Shown piece after piece: positions 11,774 through 23,715 of a DNA stretch of 64,000 nucleotides. The notes beneath the pieces are model-generated. The model was not told the origin of the DNA. It saw nothing but the letters and a program-made list of their open reading frames with translations, and ran no database searches. Origin of the DNA: Pilaira anomala. Taxonomy: Eukaryota > Mucoromycota > Mucoromycetes > Mucorales > Mucoraceae. Made by a program: the position numbers and the translations under genes. Positions within the stretch are counted from its first letter, which is position 1; each line of letters begins with the position of its first letter. The DNA lies in the NCBI GenBank assembly GCA_025716855.1, contig JAIXMQ010000084.1:1-64000 (forward strand), read 5' to 3'.

Positions 11774-12152
11774 ATGTCTATTACCAAAAACACGAGAGTT
11801 AGTAGAAAGAGATCATTTTCATCATCCACTACTACAGCCATTGTTGAAAATAATGCCAACACATCATCTTCCTCCTCTTCTTCAACCACCACTTCTATAG
11901 ATACAACTGTTGTAACAAATAATGAGACGCTTGAAAAAAAAAAGAAATTAATTGATGATAAGGTAGAGTATTATACAACCACAACCACTCGTCGTAGTCG
12001 TCGTCAAGTAGTAACCGATCAGTCAAGTACAACCACTACAACTTCAAATGTTGGAAAGGTTCCTCGTAGGTCTTCTTCTCAACGTAGCACACCAGCTTTT
12101 TTGCATAAATTATTCAAGTAAGTACTAATTTAGTTTTCCTCTGTGTGAATAG

Positions 12153-12188
<36 letters not shown>

Positions 12189-14835
12189 AGGGAAAAATTT
12201 TAAGGAACGGACAGGTATACGTTTTTTTTTTTTTTCTGAACGGAAACAAACAGAAAAGTATAGAACCGGGTAGAACATTAGGGAAGGGGGGAGAATATTT
12301 TTTTTTTAAAAAAAGAAACCATACACGCACACGCACACGCACACACATTTTCTTCATACATGTACATTTTTTTAATAATTATTTTTTTACTAGTATGGTA
12401 AATGACACATCTACAACACAATTCATACGCTGGTCAAAGGAGGGCAATTCGTTTTTAGGTAAAAAAAAAAAAAAAAAATCATGTAATTATATATATGATA
12501 AAAAAAAGAAAAAAGATGGGTGTGAAATCAGAAAAAAAAAAAAAAGGTTGTTATATTCAACCCTTCTATTATTACATATTATAGTGGAAAATCACGAAAA
12601 ATTTGCAGAATTAGTATTACCGAGATTTTATAAGCACAACACATTTGCATCCTTTGTTCGTCAATTAAATATGTACGACTTTCATAAAATCCCACATATT
12701 CAACAAGGTGTCTTAATTATGGCCAACGCATCCGAAAATGAACTTTGGGAGTTTAGTAACCCGAATTTCAAGAGAGACCGCCCGGACCTCCTTGTTTCTA
12801 TCGCTAGAAAACGAAATAGAGATCGTAATCATGCTGCTGAACTTTCCAATATGAATTTAGCTTCTGTAGTCAAAGAAATTTCTGCCATCAAAAAACATCA
12901 AACCACTATCACCGCTGATTTGAAAAAATTAAGAAAAGATAATGAAATCATCTGGAAAGAAACCCTTGTAGCTAGAGAAAATCATTTAAAACATCAACAA
13001 GTCATCTCCAAAATATTACAATTCTTAACTGCTGTCTTTTCAAATGATTTTCCTCAATTGAACGACGTTATGATGAGCGCAATTGATCCAACCACTACTA
13101 CCACTACTACTACCACTACTACCACTATGGATCAACAAGAATACTATTATTCGGGCAAATCTAATAATAATAATAATAATAATAATTCAAATCCGGTCGT
13201 GGGTAATAGTAATCTCTTTAATAGTTCGGATTCTGTCTCAACAAGTGAAAGTGGAAATAGTATGGATGAGGATTATGAACTCAATAGCTCCGACAATGAG
13301 ATTGTATGTGAGACGAATCAAGGTACATGAAAAAAAAAAAAAAAAAAAAAAAAACTTTATCCTTTAATGACGACTTAATGACTAATGTGTTTGTGTTTTT
13401 TTTTTTTTTTTTTTTTTTTTGATAGAATTATCACCAAAAATGGCAAACAATAATACTGAATTAAGAGGTATAAGCTTAAAAAAAGAAAATTTATAGATTA
13501 AATCCTAAAAAAAAAAAAAATTGGCATTATTCTATAGATATCCAATTACCTTTTACCCAAACCGATACGAAGGAGAATTATAATATCGATTTTTGTTCAA
13601 ACAAGCTCGGTCAAGTTACCTCTTCTGGAACCGACCGTACAACTCCCTCCGCATTTAATAATACCAGTTTTCTCAATCATCACCAAGGAAACCAATTAAC
13701 AATCAATCATCATTCTAGATCTGCACAAGCTATCACGCATGATATTGAAGAATTACAAGGTGATGTAGAAACGCTTGTAGTTCAACTTGGCATAGATCCA
13801 CGTCAATTCTCAGAACACTCTAATAATCAATTTGAAGATATTCCTTCAAATTATAGCAGCATGATCTCTTCTGCTTCCAAAAACGATAGATTACGCTTAT
13901 TTGAGTTAGCTGATGATAACCAATCTCCTCAATCTCCTCAAATACACACACCATTTGTTCCTTCTGATAATCAACCTATTCTTTCTTCGCCTCCTCCTCC
14001 TCCACCTCCTCCTCCTACTCCTCCTCCTCCTCGTACTACTGCTGCTACTGCTACTGCTACTGCTGCTGCTGCTGCTGCTGCTAGTACTAATAGTACTTCA
14101 AGTCAACAAAATTCATTTCTTCCAATTAATACTCACCTAAAACAACATCAACAAACAGCTGCTTCTGGTTCTCATTCATCTGATACAAATTCTCTCACAA
14201 ATTTCTTTTGTCATCTCTTAAAATCAGTTGACCCCTATCAACAAGACCCACCATTTTCTTGTGCTCGTGGAACAGCTGCTATGAACAACGAACCAAAGCA
14301 AGGTTACTCAAATAACAACATGGCTTGTCCAACACCTAAAGTAGAGACACCATCACACCTACCTCCTCCTCCTCCTCCTCCTCCTCCTCACACACCGTCA
14401 TCTTCTCATCAACATCAACAACCAACCGATCTATATAAAGATGGACATGTCCATATGCTTACAACTACCATTCCAGCCTCTAAAGTAACCCACCACCATG
14501 TGAAACCAACTTATGCAGCAGATAACTATCATGACCAAGCAGATCAATTGTTTCGTTCTGCAGTATTGATTCAACAACGTATGCAAAGTAATAAATACCA
14601 TCCACTTCAACTTCCTCGTGATCCTTCGGGTGCATCAAATCAAGTGAATCAATCTTCTTCTTCGTCTTCTTCTTCTCCTCATCCAATTCACCATCATCCT
14701 TATTATCCTTCTCCTACTAGTTTACCTTCTCACCATCATCAAGCTGATTTCACTCAAACTACTATCAATAACCCTATTACTCCTTCTTATCAACCTTCAC
14801 ATCACTCTTTCTATCATTCTCAACATTTTCAGTGA
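11774..14835 (+). CDS. Heat-shock-factor-type transcription factor
   Basis: Exons 11774-12117, 12394-12458, 12585-13322, 13426-13467 and 13538-14835 give 828 residues. After a Ser/Thr-rich N-terminus the HSF DNA-binding domain begins at PAFLHKLF (end of exon 1), continues MVNDTSTTQFIRWSKEGNSF (exon 2) and ends in exon 3 with NHEKFAELVLPRFYKHNT, SFVRQLNMYDFHK and the wing/last strand ELWEFSNPNFKR. Two introns therefore cut the domain. A heptad-like helix (LASVVKEISAIKKHQTT to ISKILQFL) matches the HR-A/B trimerisation coiled coil. No receiver domain is seen, so it is HSF1-like rather than SKN7-like. The C-terminal half is low complexity (Thr, Asn, Pro, Ala, His, Gln and Ser runs) with a second short helical block ITHDIEELQGDVETLVVQLG. 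It is expected to bind GAAnnTTC elements in the nucleus. Confidence 0.9.
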
Positions 14836-15054
14836 AAGATATAAATATATATAGATGAATTCCTTTTATTTTATTTTTTTATTTTTTTTTATATATATAT
14901 ATATATATGAAATTAACTATGTGAATTTTTTTTTTTTTTTTCCTTTTTTTTTTTTTTTTTTTTTTATTACTATTTACTACACCTTTTCCTTTATGAGTTA
15001 TGAAATTTAAAATTCTATTATGATTTTTTATAAATAAAAATATATATGTTTTTC

Positions 15055-15085
<31 letters not shown>

Positions 15086-17147
15086 CCATTTTTTTTTTTC
15101 CCATCAATAAATGAATGCCAAACTTATTCAAATAAGTTATAAATACATTTTATCGCTTTATCAAAAAAAAAAACCCCCCGTGTAAGTTTTACAACCTCTT
15201 TAGGTTCGTAACGTCACATACGGTCATTTCTTTAAATTGCACTAGTAATAGACTCGTTTTATCTTTTGACGCCTAATTGTTTGTGGTTCCTAGGTGGGAT
15301 AATGTGTAATTAGCGTTAAATATAAAAAAAAATTTTTTTTTTTTTTACATGTGAGTTCCAAAATGCCATTTGATTAAAAAAATTTTAATCGATCAATTTG
15401 GATAATATAGGGTTTTTAACAATTATGGGTAAAATTTCCTTGAAAAAAAAAAAAAAAAAATAGCATCTTTTTCTCTCTCTTCATCCGATGTGGTGGTAAC
15501 ATTAACTGTATATAGATGCGATCTCGTGTTTCTGTGCAATCAAAGAGGGGTTTAAACTTTAACTCGCCTGCTGAATAATGATTTGCTCTTTTGTTTCATA
15601 ATAATAAACAATTAAACGAAAAGGTCTTGAAGAAATATCGCTCGTATCTAGCGATGGTTCCAAAACGCTTTTTTATAACATCTTCTTTCTAAATATCTAA
15701 AAAAAAAAAAAAAAATTAAAAAAAAAATTGGTGGTACAAAAAAAAAAAGGCTTTGCATTGGCATATTGTACTAATGTTGTTCAGTTAGCATTTCTTTGAC
15801 AGAAATGAAAAAAAAAAAAGCAGATAACTTCTAGTATGAAGGGAGGAATAAAAAAAAAGGACCCTTTTTTTTTCTTTATAAAGACACTATACATTTAGAA
15901 TTTCTTTATGATAAAAATTGACGTTTTGTATTTATTGTATCAGAATATGCACATTGCTTTTTTTTTTACATTACATGTGCTGTACTTATTGACGTATAAC
16001 TATTTGTAATCACTAATACATGGTAGCATATCAATTTATTTCCCCAATTATTCATAAAGGAGAGAGAGATTGAGAGAGAGAATCTATTCACTTACAATAT
16101 ATCACATAATCTAGAACAGAAATATTCAATGTGGAAGAACAAAAAAAAAAAAAAACCCCTAAAATGTTTAAAGACTTTTTATGTAAAATGCACGGCCCTT
16201 TTTTTATCTGCAGCTACACCCAAAAAATAAACCCCGATCCATTGACAACTATCAAAAAAAAAAAATTTGCATATATTACTTCTACTCTTACCCCCGTTTC
16301 TTGTTCTGGATGCATAAATATTGACTCTTATCATCATTAGTAATTTTTACATCCGCAACTATGCTCGCAGTAAAGTTCTAGTATCAAACAATGTCTCCTC
16401 TTTTTTTTTTTTTTTGTTCTTGCCTCTGCTTTGTTGGCCCAGTATAGATATGAGTTTTATATCGATATATCTTCAGCAGGTATATACGACCAATCCTTCC
16501 ATCATCCTAGCATGTATTAAGCAATCCCAAGTGACGACCACCGTTTTTGAAGAGAGTGATAGATTTTTGTGATAAGTCAAAGTCAGAGAATTGAATTATA
16601 GCGATAAATAAGAAAGCCCTCTGTTTATATGGTTAAAATCAAGATGCTTGTTCAGATTGTTGCTTTAATGCATCAATTGAGAGGGTTGTTTTGCTTATCT
16701 CTTGTAATCCATAATAAAGGTTCTAGGATCAGGAACGTATATAATAAATAAATTATTTAGGATAAAGCTTTCAAAACAAATAACCATTGGATTCAAAATT
16801 GTTACCTTTAGTTAATGTTATATATAGAGTTGTAAAAAGCGATATGAAAATAAAAAATGGTTATGTAGTAAAAAATAACTATATGTAATATCTGCTAATT
16901 ATTATTCAATGTTTATCTCACATGTCGTAACTGATCTGTAGTTTAACACAGGCGGGAGGGGCATGCATATTGATCTCTCACAGCCTTATTTTTATTTATT
17001 TGATTTTTTTTTTTGGCGTTTTCAGAGTTCATTAGTTCTCCTGCCTTTTCAACGCCCTTGACATAAGCGCTCGTCAATAATTCCAATGTTTTTTTTACTA
17101 TTTTTTTTAACGTGACATCCATTTATGTAGTAAAAAAAAAAACCAAG
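14836..17147. other. Intergenic 2.3 kb
   Basis: A/T-rich, with A runs near 15055-15081, 15445-15461 and 15701-15716, T runs near 14930-14965, and a short GA tract near 16061-16081. The only element with any homology signal is the possible Sel1-gene relic at 16630-16742, listed separately. Frames open between 16131 and 16572 are short, broken by homopolymers and unconvincing. Confidence 0.5.
16630..16742 (-). pseudogene. Possible relic of the 5' part of a third Sel1-type copy
   Basis: Read on the minus strand, this stretch contains TTCCTGATCCT and then, 10-15 bases on, ATTACAAGAGATAAGC. These line up in order with TTCCAGATCCT and ATTCAAGAAATAAAC, at the start of exon 2 of the intact Sel1 gene (about 20088-20035). 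Translating across small gaps gives GLQEISK and ALKQQSEQAS against GIQEINK and ALKYFEKASS. Indels and stops are present. The match is short and weak, so this is a low-confidence relic. Confidence 0.3.
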
Positions 17148-18462
17148 CATGAAATTTCTCAATGTATCGTTCCCAGAAGAAGCCTTCTTAAACCTTTCAT
17201 ATACTTATTTGCCACATCTTTTTTCTACACCGAGATCTTTCTAACATACATTAATCCAATATAGAGGAAGCCCCATTAGAGCAGTTACAATCAAGCGCTT
17301 CGTGATACCATTTCAATGGTTTTTTTTTTTATAATTTATAGGAACACCATCCTCTCCCCTTTTAAATATTTCTCCCCCTATATAATAAAATGTTTTACCA
17401 TACTGATCATCACATCAACATGAAATAACTAAGCGTGTTAATTTATTATGGTCTTTCTTTTTACACCTTGTCTGAAAGAACAAAGCTTGCTGATATGATA
17501 ATTAGAATCTCTGTTTTATCATCTAATATGACCGATCGTCTATGCAATTTTCTTGCTTCTTCATAATATTGATCTACGCCTATACCATCTTCATAAAAAA
17601 ATTCCTACTAAAGTACCGCTTTGAATTTCAGTAGCCTTTTTTGCCCATTACATAGCTTTTTTTTTTTTTACCTTCCTTGGGAACGTTATTCTCACTACGA
17701 GCATTAGGTTGTTGCTAAATATAATCGGGCTGTAGTAATACTACTTAATTTCATGTTGGTTAACTGATTTCCAAAAGATTATACTTCTCTCTAGCCATTC
17801 CGAATTATCTCACAATCAATCATATATAAGCACTGTACAAACTTAACCGGCAAAATAATTGGATTACTGCAACTTGTGAATTCAAGTTGGTAACTCAATC
17901 TCCGGAGTGAAATTCATCATCTTGAACTCTTTATTTCCAAATATAGATAAAGTGGTGGGTAAATCGACTAGTAGATGTATACTCTCATTTTTCTCAATCT
18001 TGGTTACTTTTTTTTTTTCAAATAATCGGTTGCTTTTTCATAAAGTCTTTTTGATTAATACACCAAGTGTATTACACAGAACCTAAGCTTATACATTATC
18101 ATCTATTCATTCATTATCAGCAACAAGAAGTATTCGTCAATGTTGAGCAAAAGTATTATCCTAGCGGTATACCAATCGTCTCCTACTTCAAATATATCTT
18201 TTAAGAGATACTATGAGTGCCACAGAATTATTTCAGTTTGATGCAATCTTTTGAAGCAAGTCGACAGCCTTTTTTTTTTGGATCTCGTTTATTCATTCAA
18301 ACCAGAACCAGTAAAATAAACAATAACCGTAAAGGGTGATGCATACTCATTTTCATAATTTGACGCCTTTTCAAAATGTTTCAAAGCACCTTGATATATA
18401 GTTATTTCTGTTTATTTCTTTGTATCCCATTATAAACATCACAGTCACCAGGATCCCGAAAA

Positions 18463-18524
<62 letters not shown>

Positions 18525-18589
18525 GATAAAGATGGTTTGTTAATTCGATATAAACTAAACCTACATTTAGTTTTGTATATTATTTCCAT
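17148..18589 (-). pseudogene. Decayed tandem paralogue of the adjacent Sel1-repeat gene
   Basis: The whole stretch aligns in order and orientation with the intact gene at 18808-20187. Exon 1 survives at 18589-18565 (MEIIYKTK versus MEIIYKIK), with a GT donor after the same 25 nt. Exon 2 begins at 18463 with a residual DPGD motif. Other matched blocks are 18300-18460 against 19935-20080, 17330-17400 against 19003-19070, and 17210-17300 against 18898-18985 (shared run TACATTAATCCAATA). The copy has many indels (CTTTCTAACATAC versus CTTTATCATAC; AATATAGAGGAAGC versus AATAGCGGAAGC) and stops, so it cannot encode the protein. Its intron has been taken over by a run of 57 A (57 T on the transcript strand). 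It is a tandem duplicate lost to drift; substitutions include many C-to-T/G-to-A changes but not only those. Confidence 0.85.
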
Positions 18590-18807
18590 TATTAAAAACA
18601 GTAAGAAAAAAAAAAGGGTGTGTGTGTGCGCATGAAAAAAAAAACAATTATGAATAGCCAAAAAATCTATTAACTTTTTTATATTGCACATTATTGATAT
18701 CATACATTTTAAATTTATTTATCATTGATAAATATTTGCGCTTACGAAAAAAAAAACCCCTATGTAATGTTTATTATTTTATGAACACGCCATAAATAAG
18801 ATATATG

Positions 18808-20187
18808 CTATAATTTCCTTCTTGCATCATGTTTGCTCTCAGATGTATGTCCGAATAACCCAAATGCTTTGTTGAACCATTCATATGCTTTTGCCATATC
18901 TTTTTCCACACCAAGACCTTTATCATACATTAATCCAATAGCGGAAGCCCCATTAACACAGTTACGGTCAAACGCTTTCTGATAACATTCGAATGCCTTT
19001 TTATAATTTATAGGAACACTATCCTCTCCCCTTTCAAATATTTCTCCCATATAATAAAATGCCTCGCCATACTGATCATCATGATTAACCATCAACATGA
19101 AATAACCAAGCGCTAATCTATGGTCTTTCTTTACGCCTTGTCCGAAAAAATACAGCTTACCGATATAAAAAAGTGATAAGGTATCTTCTTTTAATATCTG
19201 CGATTGCTTGTGCCATTTCATCGCTTCTTCATAATTTTGCTTTACGCCTATTCCTTCTTCATAAAACAGTGCTACCAAAGTAAATGCATATGAATTTCGA
19301 CATTTAGCAGCTTTTTTTGCCCAAAACATAGCTTTTTTGCCGCTTTTGGGAACATTATTATCACCCGAAGCATGAATTTGTGCCAAACATAATTGAGCTG
19401 AAGTAACGCTATCTGCTTTCAAATTGGTCAAGTGACTCCAAAAAAACACATATTTGATCTCTAGTTGCTCTGATTTATTAGGTTCATTTGGAGCACACAT
19501 AAATTTAACTGGTGAGAGTATTTCACATTCAAATGTTGTTTTTGCGGCTGCAACAATCTCTGGGTTGACGTGATTAGTAAAATTCATCTCGAAATCTTTA
19601 TTTCCAAACAGATAGAGGACTGGGTCATCGATCAATGTAGTGTCTTTTTTCTTAATTTTGGCGACTTTTTCGAAATACGTAACCGCTTTCTTATGGTCTT
19701 CTGGAATCGACCCGCTCCACCAATACGCACGACCCAATTGAAAGTTAGCATCTTCCCATCCATTATCAGCAGCAAGTGTTAGCCAGTGTAATCCAGTAGT
19801 AGGGTCGGGTAGTACACCTTCATCTCCTTGAAAAAATATATCGCCCAAGAGATACTGTGCTATAGAATTTCTCCAATTTGATGCAACCTTTTGAAATAAA
19901 GTAATGGCCTTCTTTGGATATCGTTTGTTCAACCCAAACCCGGTAAAATAAAGAATAGCCAGAAAGAGTGTTGCATACTCATTTTGATAACTTGATGCTT
20001 TTTCAAAGTATTTCAAAGCTCCCCGATAGTTATTCTTGTTTATTTCTTGAATCCCGTTAAATAAATCACGGTCACCAGGATCTGGAAAGTCTGTATTATA
20101 TAATGAAAAAAAGAAAAAGAAAGTTCAAGGTGAGGCTTTAGATTTAATCGAGTTTACTTTACCTTTGATTTTATATATAATTTCCAT
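18808..20187 (-). CDS. Sel1-like repeat protein
   Basis: Exons 20187-20163 and 20090-18808 give 435 residues, starting MEIIYKIKDFPDPGDRDLFN. The body is an array of Sel1-like repeats (SLR), helical pairs with the signature A...LG..Y..G.GV..D...A..W...A: AQYLLGDIFFQGDEGVLPDP, ANFQLGRAYWWSG, LFYIGKLYFFGQGVKKDHRL, ASAIGLMYDKGLGVEKDMAK. SLR proteins are scaffolds for protein complexes, including ER-associated degradation (Hrd3/SEL1L) and chitin-synthase activation (Chs4/Skt5). No signal peptide or membrane segment is visible, so a cytosolic adaptor is more likely than an Hrd3. Large SLR families are typical of Mucoromycota. A decayed duplicate lies directly downstream on the same strand. Confidence 0.85.
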
Positions 20188-20423
20188 TTTCTTGACTGTG
20201 AGTAATAAAAAAAAGTACGGAATAAAAGAAGATATGAAAAAAAAAAAGCACAAATGTAAATTAATATGTCAATTAAAAGCGTCATTCTAACATTTTTTAT
20301 TTATTTCACATGATGTAATCAAATTAGTTATAGTGTGCAATTAAAAATAAATCGCGAGCTGGTGAGAGGAAATATACGTCTTATATTACATGTAGTATGA
20401 ATATTAATACATAAATATTTATA

Positions 20424-20472
<49 letters not shown>

Positions 20473-20950
20473 GGCATGAACATTGGCCACCTGGTTTTAA
20501 GTAAATAACAAAATATGTGTCGTGGCTACAATACGTAATTTCCAAAAGAATAAATTACAGTTTTAACATTTATAAAACCTCAAATTTTCCAATAAATTCA
20601 ATTTTCTTTTATAGCAGACGAGGAAGAAGATTTTATGATCTTTTTCAGATTATTTTAATGATCAACAACTACCTTTTTTTGGATTGCGATCGAGAACGCT
20701 CCTATCAGCCGGAAGAGAAAACGTATAGTTGAAACTTTTCGAGACAGATGTGAAGAAATATAGGCTCACTAAATTGGAGAATATTTCTTGCGAAAAAAAA
20801 AAAAATGGTAGAAATAACAGTAGATTATAAAAATATATTTAGAGTTCCTTTCGGGGTAGGTTTTATTATAAAATAAAGATTAAAGTAATTCTATGTTGTC
20901 TAAATAATGTATCCGCTGTTTATACTAATAATGTCGATCGATAGTTTAGG

Positions 20951-20995
<45 letters not shown>

Positions 20996-21159
20996 TATTA
21001 TACCATTCATTCAATTGATATGATTAAAGGATGTGTATTTTTAAAGGTGGTTTATGTTTATCCATATTTGAATATAATATCCAAGCGAATCATACATGCT
21101 TGTCAGGATTTATTTATTTATCCATTATTGTAAATTTACGATAGTTTATTTAAGCATGC
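20188..21159. other. Intergenic with long T run and TA microsatellite
   Basis: Contains a 44-nt T run (20426-20469), a TA microsatellite of about 35 nt (20955-20990) and a short plus-strand frame 20517-20732 with a DRER segment that might be part of the Harbinger fossil that follows, though I could not align it. Nothing else was recognised. Confidence 0.4.
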
Positions 21160-22209
21160 TCAATTTCATTGGCTATGATTTAGATTTACCATATTCACTA
21201 TTGTGGATTCACCGCAACAGAGAAGAAGATATTCCGTTAGACAAAGACTACTTCATGGAGGAAGATAAAACATACCCAGATGATGCTGAACATACCCGTC
21301 GAAGATTTAAAATGAGCCGTACACTTTTCAATCGTACCCAAGCCGACGTTGTAAAGTATAATAATTACTTTGTGAGCAAAAAGTACGATGCAGTAAGACG
21401 ATTAGGTTTTTCATTGCTGTATTACAAGATGGGGAAGGGGAAGAAGCCCGTGATTACTTTAGAAGCTGCACTTCTTCATATGACCTATGAATTTGACATG
21501 CTTTTTCCACCAGTGTCCCTGGGCCGTTGAACGAAGATCAATGTTCTTGATCAGTCCAATGTTGTCAGCGATATAATTGATTAAAGCGGCCCCCAAAGTT
21601 AGTAGCTTCACACTATATATAGGAACCGACAGTACAAAAGGAAGGGGTTATTAGTTAACAGACGGCGGTACTTTACCCTTCATGCGATATTTTTGTAAGA
21701 AGCTTAGTAGATGACCCAGTTACAAACAACCGAAGAGTATGTATACAATAATTTAAGGCGCTTTCATACATATCATTTTAAATTAATTTATATTTGTGAA
21801 TGTTTAGTATTTCACTCAAGAGCATGATGCTGCACGAAAGGATGTCGAAAAAAAAACTTTCGACGTTTTGCAATCTCATTTTGCTATTGCTGCCGGGCCT
21901 GCTATAGACTATGTAAAAAAAAAAGGGGGGGGGGAAGAAAACTTGAACAACATGATGATTACTTGCATGATCCTTCACAATATGATTATTGAAGACGGTA
22001 GAACGAGAGGAGAAATGGAACAGGTTTGTCAAGTCGATTCTTCCTTAGAATTTAGGCGATTCAAATATCATATCGACATGCCAAAAGTGTTTTTACATAG
22101 AACCTTGACTCAAAAGCAATTGGATATTCCCAACAGCGAAAACGATTCTGCACTTTTGTATAGACATTTAAGTGAACATTTGTGGGATATATATATGGAA
22201 ACTGAATAA
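21160..22209 (+). pseudogene. PIF/Harbinger transposase fossil with internal deletion
   Basis: Homology to PIF/Harbinger (plant-transposon-protein type) transposases survives in order. The N-terminal part has REEDIPLDKDYF, TRRRFKMSRTLFNR, then NNYFVSKKYDAVRRLGFS. Directly after RRLGFS the frame jumps to GKGKKPVITLEA, so the part of the family between these blocks, which carries the first catalytic Asp (the GSIDCMHW-type motif), is missing. Beyond a stop at 21528-21530 come INVLDQSNVVSD, then a GYY.LTDG-like segment with an in-frame stop. The C-terminal part is HDAARKDVEKK, FDVLQSHFAIAAGPA, MMITCMILHNMIIEDGR and a final LSEHLWDI. Stops, a poly-A/poly-G expansion at 21916-21936 and the deletion make it non-functional. 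Terminal repeats were not found. Confidence 0.8.
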
Positions 22210-22353
22210 TTTCTGACGGTAGATTTGATGAAAAAAAGAAAACTGGTAAAGCTTCAACCATTATTTTTTTTTTTAAAAAAAAAAAAAGAATAAACGTTTA
22301 CATATCATTATTTGAGTAAGGAAGCACAAATAAATCCTTCTGATAGATATGTG

Positions 22354-22362
<9 letters not shown>

Positions 22363-22419
<57 letters not shown>
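22363..22419. repeat. GA microsatellite
   Basis: An almost uninterrupted (AG)n tract of about 57 nt, ending six bases before the left TA target site of the Tc1/mariner element. Confidence 0.95.
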
Positions 22420-22425
<6 letters not shown>

Positions 22426-22426
22426 A

Positions 22427-22463
22427 CAATGAGGCACGAAAAGTTTTACATGTTAAAACTCCG
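22427..22463 (+). repeat. Left terminal inverted repeat of the Tc1/mariner element
   Basis: 37 bp, the reverse complement of 23716-23752 with no mismatch; the two ends diverge immediately afterwards. Confidence 0.95.
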
Positions 22464-22548
22464 GATTGAAGGGTTTCATGCAACATGTTGATGTTTAAAC
22501 CTTTGTAGCTCTATATTCTTCTTTATAATTTTTATTTTTATTTTATAA

Positions 22549-23523
22549 ATGCCTCGCTTAACAACTGAAAAGAAAGCTATGATTGTTGAACGCGCTAGAG
22601 GAAACGTGACACAGGAGGAAGTCGCAAACGATTTCGGTGTTGATCCTTCTACTGTCAGTAGACTTATCAAAGGATTTGAGGAAAGAGGAACAGTAGAAAG
22701 TAAGAAGAGTTCCGGAAGACCTAAGAGCTTGACAGATAGTGACAGACGCTTCTTAAGAAGACACGTGAAAAGAAACAGAAGCGCAACTCAAGACTCTATT
22801 ATTAAGGAAATGCCTTTTAAAATGAGCAAATGGTTACTTCGACATGAGCTTAAGGCAATGAACATTAGAAAAAGAATGAGAACAAAAAAGCCATATCTTG
22901 AGAATAGGCATATTAAAGAGAGATTGAAGTTTGCTAAAGAGCACAAAAACTGGACTTTGGAGCAGTGGAGGGACATTATTTGGACTGATGAATCAAGCAT
23001 CGAAATCGGTCGCGATATTGATCTGAAGAAAGTATGGAGGGAGCCTAAGGAGAAGTTTTTGAAGGAGTGTTTGATGCCTTCTTTTATGAGTGGAAGAACC
23101 AAAATAATGGTTTGGGGCGCCATTCGTGGTAGTGAGAAGTCTCGTTTGGTAGTTCTACCTAAAGGAAGGATCAGAAGCAGAGAATATGTTGACTTTGTAT
23201 GCAAACCTGTCTTACTAGGTTTTTACAATAGTAAACCAGGTGCCATACTTATGGAAGATAACGCTCCTATTCATACCAGTCGTGAGACAAATAAGTGGAG
23301 AGATGAAGCTGCTGTAAAGAAAATGAAATGGCCAGCAAGATCTCCGGATTTGAATCCAATTGAAAACATGTGGAATATACTGAAAAGGAAGTTTCATAGA
23401 GAATGGTACAATCATAGGTCTCATCGTTCGACACAAGTAATGATTGAGTATGCCTGGAGAAGTATATCTGTTGAATACGTCAATAAACTCATTGATAGTA
23501 TGCCATCCGCATGCAACAAGTGA
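22549..23523 (+). CDS. Tc1/mariner transposase (DD34E)
   Basis: A 324-residue single-exon transposase that cuts and pastes the surrounding element. The N-terminal half has two helix-turn-helix motifs: VTQEEVANDFGVDPSTVSRL (about residues 25-44), then a GRPK hook and a second HTH before KPYLENRHIKERLKFAKEH. The catalytic triad is complete: first Asp in IIWTDESS, second Asp in ILMEDNAPIH, and Glu in SPDLNPIENMW, with 34 residues between the second Asp and the Glu, the DD34E spacing of the Tc1 group. The length fits the family (about 330-350). The start ATG lies about 85 bp inside the left repeat. No stop, frameshift or intron interrupts it, so it could be active. Confidence 0.95.
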   Translation: MPRLTTEKKAMIVERARGNVTQEEVANDFGVDPSTVSRLIKGFEERGTVESKKSSGRPKSLTDSDRRFLRRHVKRNRSATQDSIIKEMPFKMSKWLLRHELKAMNIRKRMRTKKPYLENRHIKERLKFAKEHKNWTLEQWRDIIWTDESSIEIGRDIDLKKVWREPKEKFLKECLMPSFMSGRTKIMVWGAIRGSEKSRLVVLPKGRIRSREYVDFVCKPVLLGFYNSKPGAILMEDNAPIHTSRETNKWRDEAAVKKMKWPARSPDLNPIENMWNILKRKFHREWYNHRSHRSTQVMIEYAWRSISVEYVNKLIDSMPSACNK

Positions 23524-23715
23524 TTGATGCAAAGGGAGGCCCTATTAAATATTGATGTAAAATAACCAAAATAATTTTTTTTAATTTTTTTCTTTTGGTG
23601 CGTTGACTATAAAATATGTCTATTTAATTATTTATGCAATGATAAGCTAAGTAGCTATGACTGTAAAGTATGAAAAGACTTCGAAAGTTTTTTTTTTTGA
23701 TCTAGACAAGCATAT

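Noticed and set aside
13083..13367. Second frame inside the HSF gene with Leu/Ile runs
   Set aside because: Shadow of ACT and AAT codon repeats in the real HSF frame.
18464..18703. Minus-strand frame rich in Phe, 79 residues
   Set aside because: It is the A57 run of the pseudogene intron read as poly-Phe; only its MEIIYKTK part is meaningful, as exon 1 of the pseudogene.
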